Counted from the first letter of the stretch, positions 25,000 through 36,299 are shown. The stretch: DNA of 64,000 nt from Meloidogyne chitwoodi (GCA_015183035.1 JACZZP010000006.1:1240001-1304000), one strand, 5' to 3'. Numbers and translations are program-made. Notes: generated by a model not told the origin, from the letters alone.

Positions 25000-26370
25000 C
25001 AGCACTTTCAGTCAGTTGACGCACGCGTCAAAACTACTTGTTTACTATTTCTTTTTTCTCTTTTTCTTTTTCCCGCTCTCTTAATTTTCCACACTCTTTT
25101 CATCCAAATCTTAAGTAATCAACTTTAAAATCCAATATCTCGGCTAATTATCTCAACTTTAGAAAAATTATCTCCAATTTTGTAGAAAAGTCTTTAATTA
25201 ATATTTTAGGTGAAAAATTAGAACCGAATCAACTCAAAATAAAATTTGGCAACTCAAAAACTTTTTTATTGTTTCAGAATAATAGAAGATGCCTCAAACG
25301 CGTAGAAATCAGCGATGTTATCGAGCAATGGGAAAGAAAAGTATTCAAGAAAAAAGTAGCAGAAAAAAGCGCGTGTTGAACGAGCGGAAATTGCAGTTCA
25401 AACAAGAGAAAGTAATCGTAAAACTCAAGGTTTTTTATTTTTCAAATTTATTATTTTTAGTTATCTTTAGTAGGAAAGAGAAAGCGACTCGAATCTGAGG
25501 GATCATCAGATTCAATTTCTGCACCTAAATTTCGAGATGTGTCCACCCAAACTGAAGTGAGGAGGAAGTCAGTTGGTACTCAATTTAACACTACAATGTC
25601 AAATCGTTCCCTCCCTACAAGCCCAACTTTTGGAGGTAGACCAAGAATACCGTTGGAAGACTTGAGTAATGTAAGAATTAAAAGTATAGCAAGAGAATTG
25701 GCAAATTTTCATCGGGAAAGAACTCCGAGTATTTTTACTTTATTTTTTTTTCCAATATAAATTTAGATGCCGAAGGCAATCCATTAACTCATGATATTTT
25801 TCGTTTTGCTAAACATTCTTTAAACGTTTTTACGCCAAAAAAAGAAGAAATTAAGAAACTTATTATATACCAAGAAATTTTTTCCATTTTATCAGCTGGA
25901 ATAAGTTTCCATGCAAGAGAAAAACTTAAGAAGACATTGGCAACCTTTGGATTTAATATTTTTGTGTCTAATCGTGAATTTTTTACAACAAAGAACAAAA
26001 GAAACGTCAAAGATCGAAAAATTCAAGTTGAACGAATGATGAGGCATCAATTTCTTTTGAATTATCTGCACGATAAAGGTTTAAATGATTAATAAAAAAA
26101 ATTTATTCCAAATGTTATTTTTTTATAATTTTATCTTCATTTTTTATTTATTTTTTACTTGTATAAACATGGAGGTTCTATTTTGTATATTTTCTTGCTT
26201 TTGACCATTTTATAACTTTTCTCCTTGCTGATCTTTTTTATTTTCCTTTATGAAGTCAGGTGCACGAGAGATTACGTGAATAGGGAAAAATAGATTTAAA
26301 TTTTGGCATAATGTAAAAAGGAAAAGATTTAGCTAGTTTTGACGCGTGCGTCAACTGACTGAAAGTGCTG
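25000..26370. mobile_element. TIR element carrying an unrecognised multi-exon gene
   Basis: Perfect 37-bp terminal inverted repeats (25000-25036 and 26334-26370) begin CAGCACTTTCAGTCAGTTGA. The 9-bp sequence TGTAACACA is duplicated directly outside (24991-24999 and 26371-26379). Perfect ends and a perfect duplication suggest recent movement. The cargo is the gene at 25278-26092, which resembles no transposase I know. The family is unclear; a 9-bp duplication is compatible with Mutator-like or Merlin-like groups. Confidence 0.85.
25278..26092 (+). CDS. Unrecognised coiled-coil-like protein carried by a TIR element, probably frameshifted
   Basis: I do not recognise this protein. The first visible exon follows a TTTCAG acceptor and reads RRCLKRVEISDVIEQWERKV. 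In a run of A near 25370, one base too many pushes it out of frame; without it the reading continues as VERAEIAVQTRESN into the next exon. Later exons give KRKRLESEGSSDS, DVSTQTE and VGTQFN (TQT resembles the dynein light chain LC8 binding motif), RPRIPLEDLSNVRIKSIARE and a helical C-terminal part, IFSILSAGISFHAREKLKK to RHQFLLNYLHDKGLND (stop 26090-26092). An ATG at 25289 opens the alternative frame of the first exon. Introns have ordinary GT-AG ends. It may be a captured host gene or an element-specific protein. Confidence 0.5.
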
Positions 26371-26384
26371 TGTAACACACGGCG

Positions 26385-27480
26385 CACAGTGCTTACATTC
26401 CGTTGACAGAGCGGACATAGCAAACAGAAGAAAAGTGTCTATGCGCTAAGTGTCAATCTGGTAAGTTAAGCAACGGTGAGATTCGTTGGAAATAAAAGAA
26501 GAGAGAAGGAGAAATGGTCAGCATCGTAGGAAGTTGCAAAAGGGTCAGGGAGTAGGAAAAAGACAAAATGGTCAATGAGAGAAATTTCTCTCTTCTATAA
26601 GGGGAATTATTAGGAACTTATAATATGAGAAATTCTTCGTCAAATTTTTTCAAATTTTGCATAGTTGTAGCACTATACTTTACTACATTTGTACAAATTT
26701 TGATCTGCGTACAAACTTAAATAGCTGAGTTATGATTTTTTGAAAATCGATGAAAATTGCCATATTTTTGGCCATAACTTTCTTCAAAGATATTCAATCA
26801 CCTTAATTTTGGTTTTGATCGACTCAGCGATGAAAATAGAACAATCTATATAAATTTTTCTTGAAAAATAATTCATCTCTTCAGTTTTGTTTTATCTGAC
26901 TTCGATGAAAATTCGAAACTTCTAAAACAAAGGATTCCTTTGTCCATATTTTTTGTAATCTTGTAGCCCTAATATTGTTATGTAATCCTACAAAATTTTA
27001 GGAAAAAATAACTTCAGTTGGAGAAGTTATGACTTTTTATAAATCCTGATCATATTCTATGTTTTTGATCATAACTTCCTTCAAATCTTTCCAATCTCTT
27101 TTATTTTGGTTTCAGACGACTCATCTTGATGAGTTACATCATAATTGGTCAAAACTACACTTATTCATGCGCATTCTTACCATTTTTTGCCCTTGTTTTC
27201 ATCTTAAATTAATCTGGAATTAAAGCTGTATTAATTCTCTAAAAAATGTATATGAGCCTATAAAATTTTTTGAACAAAATCTTGAAACAATTATCTATAA
27301 AATGGATAGACAGATTTAAAATCGTATAAGCCGTTTTCGAGATATTGGATTTTAAAGTAGGTAACCTTTTTCTGGGTAAAATGAAAACGAGAGTAATGCT
27401 TAAACGAGAGATTAAATTATAGAGAGAAAGAAAAACGAGAGACTACACCATTTTGATATGACCGCGTTGTAAGCACTGTG
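26385..27480. mobile_element. Second TIR element abutting the first
   Basis: The ends CACAGTGCTTACA (26385-26397) and its reverse complement (27468-27480) enclose 1.1 kb. CGGCG lies outside both ends (26380-26384 and 27481-27485), a possible 5-bp duplication. The interior has no coding frame but contains loosely repeated blocks around CATAACTTTCTTCAAA and TTTTGATCATAACTTCCTTC. The left end touches the duplication of the neighbouring element. Confidence 0.62.
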
Positions 27481-27559
27481 CGGCGCACAGCGGGTTAAGG
27501 CGGACAATGAAGTGTCTCGTTTTCTTTCATTCTTTCTACAATTCACTTTCTTGTTTTAA

Positions 27560-28148
27560 GCATTACTCTCGTTTTTTAACCGGAAAAATCTATTTTTCCG
27601 GACTTACGGACCGGATTTTGGTTTTGTGAGTAGTGCCGGACCGGATCCGGCTGGATTTTTCGGATTAATCCAGGTCCCGAATTAGTCCGGACTTTTACAA
27701 ATCCGGACTCCGGCTGAAATTAGCCGGATTCCGGCCGGACTTGATTTTTTTATTAATTTTTCAAAAAAATGTAAATCTAAAAGAAGATCATAATTTTTGA
27801 TGAAGATGATTCTTAAATCAACGTAAATGTTTTGGAAAAAGAAAACAATAGAATAAAATAAAATTGAACAAATTATAAAAATAAAATAAATTCATTTAAA
27901 AAAAGATCATAATTTTTGATGAAGATGATTTTTAAATAAATTAAATGTTTTGGAAAAAGAAAACGGGTCCGGTCCCGGACTAGAGATTTTAAGCTTGAGC
28001 CGGACCGGACCCGGCCGGATTTTCCTGGATTTAGTCCGGTCCGGAATTAGTCCAGAAATATTGAAAAAACCTGGATTTGGGACCCGGACTCCAGAAAAAT
28101 CGGTCCGGCGCCGGTCACTACACTCGTTTTTAATTTTACCCGGCAGGC
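27560..28148. repeat. CCGGAC-rich GC-rich repeat block
   Basis: Repeated CCGGACCGGATCCGG-like runs are interrupted by two copies of an AT-rich segment starting AAAAGAAGATCATAATTTTTGA (about 27778 and 27901). Inverted ends TAGTGCCGG (27631) and CCGGTCACTA (to 28120) suggest a MITE of the same GC-rich style as the one at 7924-8208. No target duplication was found, so the borders are uncertain. Confidence 0.5.
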
Positions 28149-28754
28149 CGACACTTCCGGACCGACATTTCCGAACCGAAACTTTAGAAAAATTTTTTTA
28201 ATTAATAAAAAAAATAAAAAATTATTTTATTTCAAAATTTTAATTGAAAAATTATTTTATTTATAAAGTTTCATTAAATTTAATTTATCAATCATTCCAA
28301 TTATTAAAACCATTGTCAGCTAATCTATACTGTATTGCACGTAGATGTGTTAAAATTTGATCATCATTCATATTCGGGTTTTGGTCAAAATGTAATACTA
28401 ATCGTTTCAATGCAATGTCATTATTTTTATATTTACGGGCTCGTGGTCTCAGAGTTACACCTCTAGTATGATCAATCTCGTAAACTCGTAATCTATCCTG
28501 AACTAGACGCTCCTCAGTTTGCATTACATTGACAAGTCATTGGAACTTTTCATTTCACTCACTCCTACGATCTTCCAAATACTCCTCTGTTAATTAAAAA
28601 TATTAAAAATTATTTGAGAAATAAATACATTTAAAAAAATATCAATTATAAAAACTAATTTGAAAAAATAAAAATCTTTAATTAATTTTTTATTTTTTTT
28701 ATTAAAAAAATTTTTCTAAAGTTTCGGTCCGGAAATGTCGGTCCGGAAGTGTCG
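28149..28754. mobile_element. MITE with long CGACACTTCCGG terminal inverted repeats
   Basis: The left end CGACACTTCCGGACCGACAT and its near-perfect complement on the right run on for more than 50 bases into TTTAGAAAAATTTTTTTA. No target duplication is evident. A 78-codon minus-strand frame lies inside. Confidence 0.78.
28288..28524 (-). CDS. Small unrecognised frame inside the CGACACTTCC MITE
   Basis: Seventy-eight codons starting MQTEERLVQDRLRVYEIDH and containing ALKRLVLHFDQNPNMNDDQI, ending NNWND. The residue mix is protein-like, with charged and hydrophobic alternation and no low complexity, yet no domain is recognised. It probably belongs to the element, either as a remnant of a longer protein or as a small accessory frame. 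Confidence 0.35.
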   Translation of the reverse strand: MQTEERLVQDRLRVYEIDHTRGVTLRPRARKYKNNDIALKRLVLHFDQNPNMNDDQILTHLRAIQYRLADNGFNNWND

Positions 28755-28789
28755 CACCACCTTTTACCCAGAAATGAGGTCGTGTCCAG

Positions 28790-28916
28790 ACATTTCGTCA
28801 ACAGAAATTGCACGACATTTCATCCCAACAGCAAAAAATTGTGGGCTCGGGTAAACGAAATGTAGTTTTTTTTGTCGAAGAGGCGAAACGTCGTGCAATT
28901 TTGTTCGACGAAATGT
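28790..28916. repeat. Short hairpin element between MITE and PICK1
   Basis: Arms of about 32 bases (28790-28821 and 28885-28916) are complementary with few mismatches, starting ACATTTCGTC(A/G)A and including TTGCACGAC, around a 63-base spacer. A typical miniature foldback element; no duplication was identified. Confidence 0.65.
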
Positions 28917-29044
28917 ATAGATCCCAATGAGACCTAATTTTAAATCCAATATCTCGGCTTATCTCGTTTAGAAAAATAAATCCAATATTTTTTAATTTTT
29001 GATATTCAAAGTTTATGTTTTAAACTATAATAAAGTGCTATCGA

Positions 29045-30786
29045 ATGTTTGACATAACAAATAATTTGCGATGGACTGCCGATGTAATTGAGATTGAGAA
29101 GAACAATAAAAGTCAAATTGGCATTGCTATAGGAGGGGGTGCACCAATTTGTCCATGTCTTTACATTGTTCAAATCTTCGAAAATACTCCAGCGAAGGAT
29201 AATAAACTTATTGGTCTCGGAGATGAGATAGTGGCAGTGAATGGAGAAAGTGTTAGAGGATTCGAGAAGGCTGAAGTTGCTTCATTAATAAAACAAGCCC
29301 AAGGTTTATCTTTTTAACTTTTTAAATACATATTTTAGTATTTTTTATTATTTTTTATGGCACTATTGAAGATAAGGTGGCCTTTTTTGCGGATTTTTCT
29401 GCGGACAAGTTTTATTCGCATATATTAGTATTATGCTTAATTTGATTTTTTCCGTAAGGAAAAATAGGTGTAATTTATTTACAGGTATGCTTAAATATGT
29501 TTAAACAAGTCGTTTACTTTTTTATTAAACAATTATTCACTAAAAATTATTCAAAATCTTAAAAATTTTACTTTATTACAATTATACAACAAAGTAAGCT
29601 TACCAGAAGAAGAGTTTAAACAATGGCTTACAAGTCTGGGTATGCTTCACAGTAAAAGAACGTGTGATTGTGGGTCTGAAATGCGTAATGAATTTGTGAC
29701 TGCTGAAACAACCTTTAAAACCTATTTGTATGAAATTATTTGGAAACGACAATTTGGAGGAGAAGATTGTTTTTTTAATCTAATTTCACAAATTGTAAAT
29801 AATAAGAAATATATATGCGAATAATACTTGTCCGCATAAAAAATATCCGCAACAAGGGCCACCTCATCTTCAATAGTGCCTTTTGGGCATTTGGGCAGCG
29901 TTATGTTCTGATCTATTTAATTATTAAGGTCCAATAAAAATCTCATTAAATCGTCTTCAATTTGATTCGGAGAACGTTTCGCTAACAATTGATATTTTAC
30001 TGAAGAAGTTTAAACATAGATTTGTAGCTTCTATTGATGATGCTACAGCCGATGCGATAGGACTTTCACGTGCTATTCTATGCAATGATGTTCTTTCAAA
30101 GTTGCAGGAGCAATTGGAATCCAATCAGAAATTTTATCGCAATTTAATTAAAAAAGCAGAAGAGATGGCTAAATGCTATCATATTGTCTCTGATACTCAA
30201 AATGGCATCGGTTTTGTTTTCTCAGAACTTGCAATCAAAGAGGTGAGCGTTGGAGAACAAGTCAGCCGATGTTCAAATGACTTTGTCGGCCTTTCAATTG
30301 TTTATAAAAATTTGAGTTCTGATCATAATTTATTTGCTACAAAGTTAGAAGCTTTTGTCAAAGCTCTCAAATGTCATGCCGAAGCTGCTATCCCCGACGT
30401 TCATCATACATTGAAAAAATATTTGGATGCAAAATATGAGTATTTAGCATATTGCCTTCGTGCAAAGGAATTAGAAGATGAAGAGGCTGAATATGGAATA
30501 TTACATGAACATTTACCACGTATGCAGATGGGAAACTATGAATACCGAGTTATGCTCAGATATAGAGAACAAAGCCGAGAGAATTTTTTAGAAAAGAGAA
30601 AGGCAGTTGCTGTAAAAATTGAGTTACTTGATGAAAGACATGGTATGACAATATATTAGATAATCCTATCGAAGTTAAATATTCTAATTTTCAGTTCGAG
30701 AATTGGCTCTCCAACTTAAAAATTTGATTAATGAAATGAAGGAGATGCATTTAAAATCTCGTAACCAACTTTCAAATATATTATAA
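29045..30786 (+). CDS. pick-1: PICK1 orthologue (PDZ-BAR protein)
   Basis: Three exons (29045-29303, 29929-30642, 30695-30786) give 354 residues. The PDZ domain comes first, with carboxylate-binding loop IGIAIGGG, the CPC pair in ICPCLYIVQIFENTPA, then GDEIVAVNGESVRGF. The BAR domain follows: LLKKFKHRFVASIDDATADA, GLSRAILCND, AAIPDVHHTLKKYLDAKYEY, GNYEYRVMLRYR. PICK1 clusters and traffics membrane proteins such as glutamate receptors by binding their C-termini and curving membrane (family knowledge). The human protein is about 415 residues; this one stops shortly after the BAR domain (KSRNQLSNIL) and lacks the acidic C-terminal tail. The first intron holds a decayed TIR element (29359-29880). 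Confidence 0.94.
29359..29880. mobile_element. Decayed TIR element in PICK1 intron 1 with a transposase zinc-ribbon fragment
   Basis: The ends GGCACTATTGAAGATAAGGT and, reversed, GGCACTATTGAAGATGAGGT continue as imperfect inverted repeats for about 70 bases. Inside, from about 29583 to 29824 (+), a frame reads VSLPEEEFKQWLTSLGMLHS, KRTCDCGSEM and IIWKRQFGGEDCFFNLI. A W-L-GLL stretch followed by C-x-C-G-x-x-M recalls the N-terminal zinc ribbon of ISXO2/Merlin-type transposases. The catalytic region is missing. No clear target duplication. Confidence 0.68.
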
Positions 30787-31039
30787 TTTTATAGTAGTGT
30801 TTCTAGCCCGATTTTTAACTTTTTATTGATATATCTTGATCAAAAAATTAAATATACTAATTTTCTGGTATTGATTTTAGAATCTCAAATTACTTAAATT
30901 ATTTCAAAAATTACGATTTTACAATAAATATAATAATTTAATCCGTTTTTTAAATTTAAAGCGAATTTAGCACTTTTGGTTTTTATCATTTTTAACAATA
31001 AATTACCTATTTCTTATTTTAAAGTAATAGTTATGAAAC
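30787..31039. other. Short same-strand spacer between PICK1 and SIN1
   Basis: About 250 bases with T-rich sequence before the SIN1 start. The distance would permit a nematode operon with trans-spliced downstream mRNA, but no diagnostic signal is visible. Confidence 0.35.
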
Positions 31040-33635
31040 ATGACAGAGTTCGGCACAGATGAATTAATTGATTGTATACGACATAATATTGCTCTTTTGG
31101 ATGAGAGCGGGTTTGCTGATAGAGTGATTCTTTCTCCAAGGAGGTTTGACAATCAAAATTTTGATTCTTTGTTCTTTTTTGGTTTGAAACGTTATTTCAT
31201 GGTGATTGTTATTTCTAACAAATTTTCAGACATGCCGTACCTGGAGGTCTTTCTTTAGAAATGTGCCAGGAATATGGAGAAGATGAAGTACCTTCGCTAT
31301 CGCATTTTGAACTTGAAAAACAATCTACGCATCAAGAACTTTACCCGGAAAATAGTTCGCCAAGAATAAATAGCCAAATTCGTGAAAAATTGTTACTACA
31401 ACTAGATGAAATTGAAAGTAGTGGACGATTAGACAAAGCGGCACTTCCATCACATCAAATACCTAGCAAATGTACTTTAAACTTTGTATCAAAGAATCCT
31501 GTAGAATTTTTTGATAAGCAGAAGTCACTGACTACCAGGTTTTACTTAAAAAACGGACAAAATTTATTTTTTGAATAAAGAAAATTTTCTTTTTTTTTAT
31601 TTAAAATTATTTTTAAGGCTTCTCACTCAAGAAAAATTCAATCTAATTACTGATAATTTATCTTTTGTACCTTCTTTCGCTGAATTTGCCAAGTTCGAGG
31701 CTATGGTTATCTAAATTAAAGTAATATGCTCAGAAAATTACACTAAACATTTTAGGAGGGTACAGCTGGCGCTAAAAAATTTAATATTGTCTTTCCTGCC
31801 ATCAATTCTGGAGAAGAGAGCCATATACTGACGATTAATATTTTAAAAACGGCTTTTATTGATGATTTGATTGGCCTTGCTTGCCATATTTATACTCGAA
31901 GATTGCTCAATCCTTCATGGTTTTTTTTAAATATTTGTAAAATATGAAATATTTTTTAGTGAATCCCCTTCCATGTATGATCTTTATTTAGCTGAAGAAG
32001 ATTTATCTGATTTTGATATTGAATTGCCACCTCAGGATAGGAGACGACGAGTAGCTGATTGTGGTTTTTCTAATCTCGCAATTGTTAAGCGATCTTTTGT
32101 TAAGAGACGCCTTTCCCAGCAGAGTTGGAAGCAAAATATTCGGATGTATGTAAATCTTAAACTTAATATCCAGAAGTTTAGAAAAACTCCTTGATTATTT
32201 TGTTCTAAATTTTTTAGTTACTTGGTAGATGGACGTTGCTATACAATGGATAATGTCGAAGGAATATCTTTACGTAAAGTCTTTGAATATGCTTTGCAAA
32301 GAAAGAAGGAAGAAGATTATCAGATGAACAATACTGAAGTTAGACTTAAACTAGAGACAATTTTCCATGGTGAGGATTTTGTATTTGCATTAAAATTCTA
32401 AAATATTTCTTTAAAAAGATATTGAATATAAGCTTGAACCATTGAATTGGCCTGGACTTATTCTTGATCTAAATCAATCTGTTTCTTCTTCTGGCATGTA
32501 CGACTTTATGTTTATTCGAATGAATAGTTCCCGCGGTGATTTTGACTTAGCAACTCAGGATCCTACAGATTTATTACGTAAACCAAGTAACTCAATGGAT
32601 TTTTCGCAAATGTTGAATTCCTGTAAAGATATTGAAACACCTATTTGCTTCAAAGGAATAGATACAGAAACATTTTTCAGTTCAATCGACTCACAAAGTA
32701 AATTGTTTATTTTTTATTTTTGAGTCAACTAGAGAAATTCAATTTCAGTTTGTCAATATCAACTACAAATACTTCCTTTAAAAACATCTTCTACAAATCA
32801 AATGGCATCTATTCTTCATGATGGTGGTTCTGTTTTGGAGGAATATTCTGTCCATAAATTACACAGATTTAAGCCAAAAACACTTTTACGATTTGGTAAT
32901 TAAAACAAAATATTAAAAAAAAACAAAATTAAAACAGTTATTCGTGAGAAATGTTTAGAATTGATTAAAATAGGAAAAATGCAAAAAGATAATATCAATA
33001 GAAAAATTAAAAGGATTCCCTGGAAACTTATTGCTTCAGTTGAAGTGCCACCAACTTCAGAGAAACGAAGTGAGTTAATCTTGGTTGCGACCTTTATCAT
33101 TCTTATGCTTATTTGGTCCCTTTATTTTTAAGATTATCGATTTGTTCGAATTACTTTTCTTGTCTGTATTCAACCAGCACTTTTACAACATATTTTTGAA
33201 GCAGAAAAAATAGACAATCTACCTCAGGTAAATTTGTTTAATTTAACATCTTTTAATTTATTAAGTAATATTTTTTAGATTTTTAAAGATTCTTATTGGA
33301 AGGTTTTATTTATAGAAGCATCAGCACATGAAGCTTGGAAAATAGGTTTGAAGGCGAGTTATGTTACTCTTTGAATTATTATTACGTTAATATTTCTTAA
33401 ATATTTATTTTTTTAGTTAAATGAACAACTCGATATAAGGCCTTCTAATGTGAACTTAATATATCGCTATTCTTTAAGAGCAAGTTTAAAGCCTAAAATT
33501 GCAGCAGAAAAAGCATTTGGTATTCAAAAACAATTTCCTTCTTCTACTTCGTCATCTGCAGTTTCATCAATCTCTAAAAGTGAAAAGGGTTTAAAGAAGA
33601 AATTGTCGGCAATCTTTTTTATGAAAAAATTCTAG
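31040..33635 (+). CDS. sinh-1: SIN1/MAPKAP1 orthologue, TORC2 subunit
   Basis: The gene has about ten exons. The N-terminus reads MTEFGTDELIDCIRHNIALL. A CRIM domain follows (KFNIVFPAINSGE, DDLIGLACHIYTRRLL, MYDLYLAEEDLSDFDIELPP, VADCGFSNLAIVKR), then a Ras-binding-like region (CYTMDNVEGISLRKVFEYAL, PGLILDLNQSVSSS, YDFMFIRMNSSRGD) and a C-terminal PH domain (YRFVRITFLVCIQPALLQHI, FIEASAHEAWKIGLK), ending with a basic tail KKKLSAIFFMKKF. SIN1 holds TORC2 together and presents AGC kinases such as AKT and SGK to TOR. The order of domains and the CRIM motif L-LAEEDG-x-D-DFPP fit well. An intron between SPRR (about 31140) and HAVPGG is needed to join the first two exons in frame. Confidence 0.9.
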
Positions 33636-34366
33636 ATTTTTAAACAAAATGAGACTAGGATGGCTAACTATCTCATTCTACCTGATCACAAACGTTTTGT
33701 CTACGTGAATAAATTTCATTTTCCATGAAAGAGAGGCCAGTTACCCTATTTATTCGATTCTGAATGGATCAATTTATAGATTTCATAATTTAAGCCTTAT
33801 TGTTCTATGTATTTTTTACATTTCATATTCAGTATTTTAATTTATATATTACCCGGTTATGTGCTCTATTTTCATAATACCTCCCCTTAATGTTTTTATA
33901 TTTTTGATGTACATCTTTTTATTATATATTACAAGAAAGGATAGAATAAAATATTAGTCATTTGTTTAGGTGTTATTTTTATTTTTTCTCTTAACCCTTG
34001 ATTAAAAATTAATTTATTTATTGTAATGTAAAGAATTTCTAACTATTTTTTACAATTTCTCAAGAGAAAAAAGAAATGTTAATTAATCTCATCCGTATTA
34101 CATAAATTGACTTTTTATTTTCCAATGAATTTGACTTTATCTTTAAGCTTTATCGAAGAACACTTGAAATCATTCTAATAAGAATGTAAGGAATAATAAG
34201 GAAAATTTAAACTGTCATTAGGGACAGTTTACAACATTACTTTTTTAAATAAATAAATACTCCATCTATTCCAATCCTAAATAATTTCCTATTCTTATTT
34301 TTATTATATTAAATTAATAAAAATTGTTTTAATTAAATTATTTTATTTACAGTTATATTTCCGATA
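33636..34366. other. Intergenic, compositional boundary
   Basis: The SIN1 3' flank followed by rapidly rising AT content. From here to the right end the sequence stays far more AT-rich than the left half. No gene or repeat element is recognised. Confidence 0.5.
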
Positions 34367-36299
34367 ATGTTTTTAACAATTAAAAGAAGCAAAGAATTGT
34401 CTTACCAATTTATTTATAATTTTGTATTTTTGTTTGCTATTGTAGAAGGTTAATAAATTAAATTAAATATAAAAATTCAATTATTTATTTAATATTTTTT
34501 AATTAAAGCAAACAAAGATTATCAATCTTCATCATACTTTCATCCAGCTAAAGGAAGTTATTATATTGGATCTAATGAATATGATGCTAATTTAATTCGT
34601 TGTTTGAAAGAAATTGGAGAAATTAAAGAAAAAAATAGTAAATTTATTTAAATATTAAAAATAAATATTTTTAGGTGAAAATTATCAACATTCATATACT
34701 ACTACTACTAAAAATTATAAAGAAAAGGAGGAACATATTATTAAAGATGTTGATTCGTATGAGCGTGATTTTCCGCCTAATTATATGGTTGGTAATTCAT
34801 TATTTTTTAAAATTATATATAATTTATTTATTTTAGCCAGCTTTTCAATATGAGAAATATCAAATTTCTGATATTATTTATCCGTAATAAACTTTGTTAA
34901 TAATTCTAAATATTTAAAATTTTCATAGAAAATTTAAATATTTTTAAAAATAAAATTTATATATATTATAAGTAATTAAATTATAGAATAAATAATAAAA
35001 AGAAGATTTACAAAACACCTAATGATTATTATACAGATGAAAGAGTAAATGATAAAAAATATGAAAAGAAAAATTATGAAAATAAAGAAGAATATTCTCA
35101 ACATTATAGTAAAGATTATTAAAAAAAAATAAATTTTAAAATTAATTTTTTAAAGATAAAAATAAAGGTCAGTATGAGGAAAATTACGCTGGCTATGAAC
35201 AAAAACAATATAAACCTGTAAATTCTAAAGAATATTATTTTGATGCTGTGAGTTTGATTAAAAATTAAAAATAAATTTTTTAATTTTAAACTCAGAAAAT
35301 ATTCTTTAAAAATAATTAGAAAAGAAAGTAAAATTAGGTTCACACTGTAACATAAAATTTAACAGAGAATTAATTTAATAAATAATAATTCTTCTAATTT
35401 TTATTCGAATGATAAAATAATAATTTTTTAAATACTTTTAATTTTATTTATAAAATTTTAATTCTTTTTCTTTCATTTTTTAAGAGTAATAGTAAAGAAT
35501 ATGAAAGGAAAAATAAAGAAAATTATCATTCATATAAGCATTATAGCAAAGAAAATAAAAGGCATTATACTAATAGAGAAGATTATTATTTAAATGAAGA
35601 TTATAACTTTAATGAAAGGACTCCTTTTGGTAATAAATAAATAAATAAATATATTTAATTTATTTTAAAATTAAGATATTTATCAAACACCTTTTATTCC
35701 TTCACAATTTACTCCAAATAGAATGCAAGTATTATCTAATCAACAAATATTAAATAATAATATTATACCTATTCAATCTCCTTTTAAACCAAATTTTCCA
35801 AAACCACAATTAAAATCACCAAAAAATGTAAAAATTTTAAATAATTATTTTTTAAATATATTTATAGCCAACACAATTAGAAACAAAAAACCCAATATCA
35901 CCTAATAGTACAACAACATTATGTCGTTTTGAGACAAATGAACGTTGTAGTTCACGTGCAATTTGTAAAGAAAATAAAAGATTATTAGATTGTTCTATGC
36001 CACCAAATACACCAGATATGATTTTTGATATTGCTTCACAAAATTGTCGTTCTGTAATGAATATACCTGAATGTAGTAGAGGTAAAATATTCTTTTAAAA
36101 TATTAAAAAAAAAAATTTTTTTTTAGATTCTTTTTGTAATGGAAAATCTCCTGGTTGGTATTTAATTGGTGGTAATTGTACTCGAATTTCTTATTCATGT
36201 GGTCTTAATTTAAATAAAAACAAATTACTTTGTATTAATAATCTATTAATTAATCCTTTAACAAAAAATGAATGTATTAAAAATGTTTCTGGATGTTGA
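34367..36299 (+). CDS. Secreted protein with Lys/Tyr/Asn-rich middle and cysteine-rich chitin-binding-type C-terminus
   Basis: ATG 34367 follows a TTTACAG acceptor by about 16 bases, suiting trans-splicing. The N-terminus has one hydrophobic stretch (YQFIYNFVFLFAIVEA). Several exons then encode a Tyr/Lys/Asn/Glu-rich low-complexity region (KKYEKKNYENKEEY and similar). The last exons are cysteine-rich: LCRFETNERCSSRAIC, then DSFCNGKSPGWYLIGGNCTR, ISYSCG and NPLTKNECIKNVSGC, stop 36297-36299. C-x-G-x-Y-x-GNC-x-SCG-x-C-x-NP-T-x-C-x-GC follows the peritrophin-A (CBM14) pattern, so binding to chitin in eggshell, pharynx or cuticle is inferred. The exon chain in the middle is my best reconstruction; I do not recognise an orthologue. 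Confidence 0.6.

Noticed and set aside
28764..28949. Minus-strand 61-codon frame
   Set aside because: It spans a foldback repeat and has no protein family features.
35119..35343. Minus-strand Leu/Phe-rich frame
   Set aside because: Complement of a Lys/Asn/Tyr-rich region and AT introns; typical AT-rich artefact.
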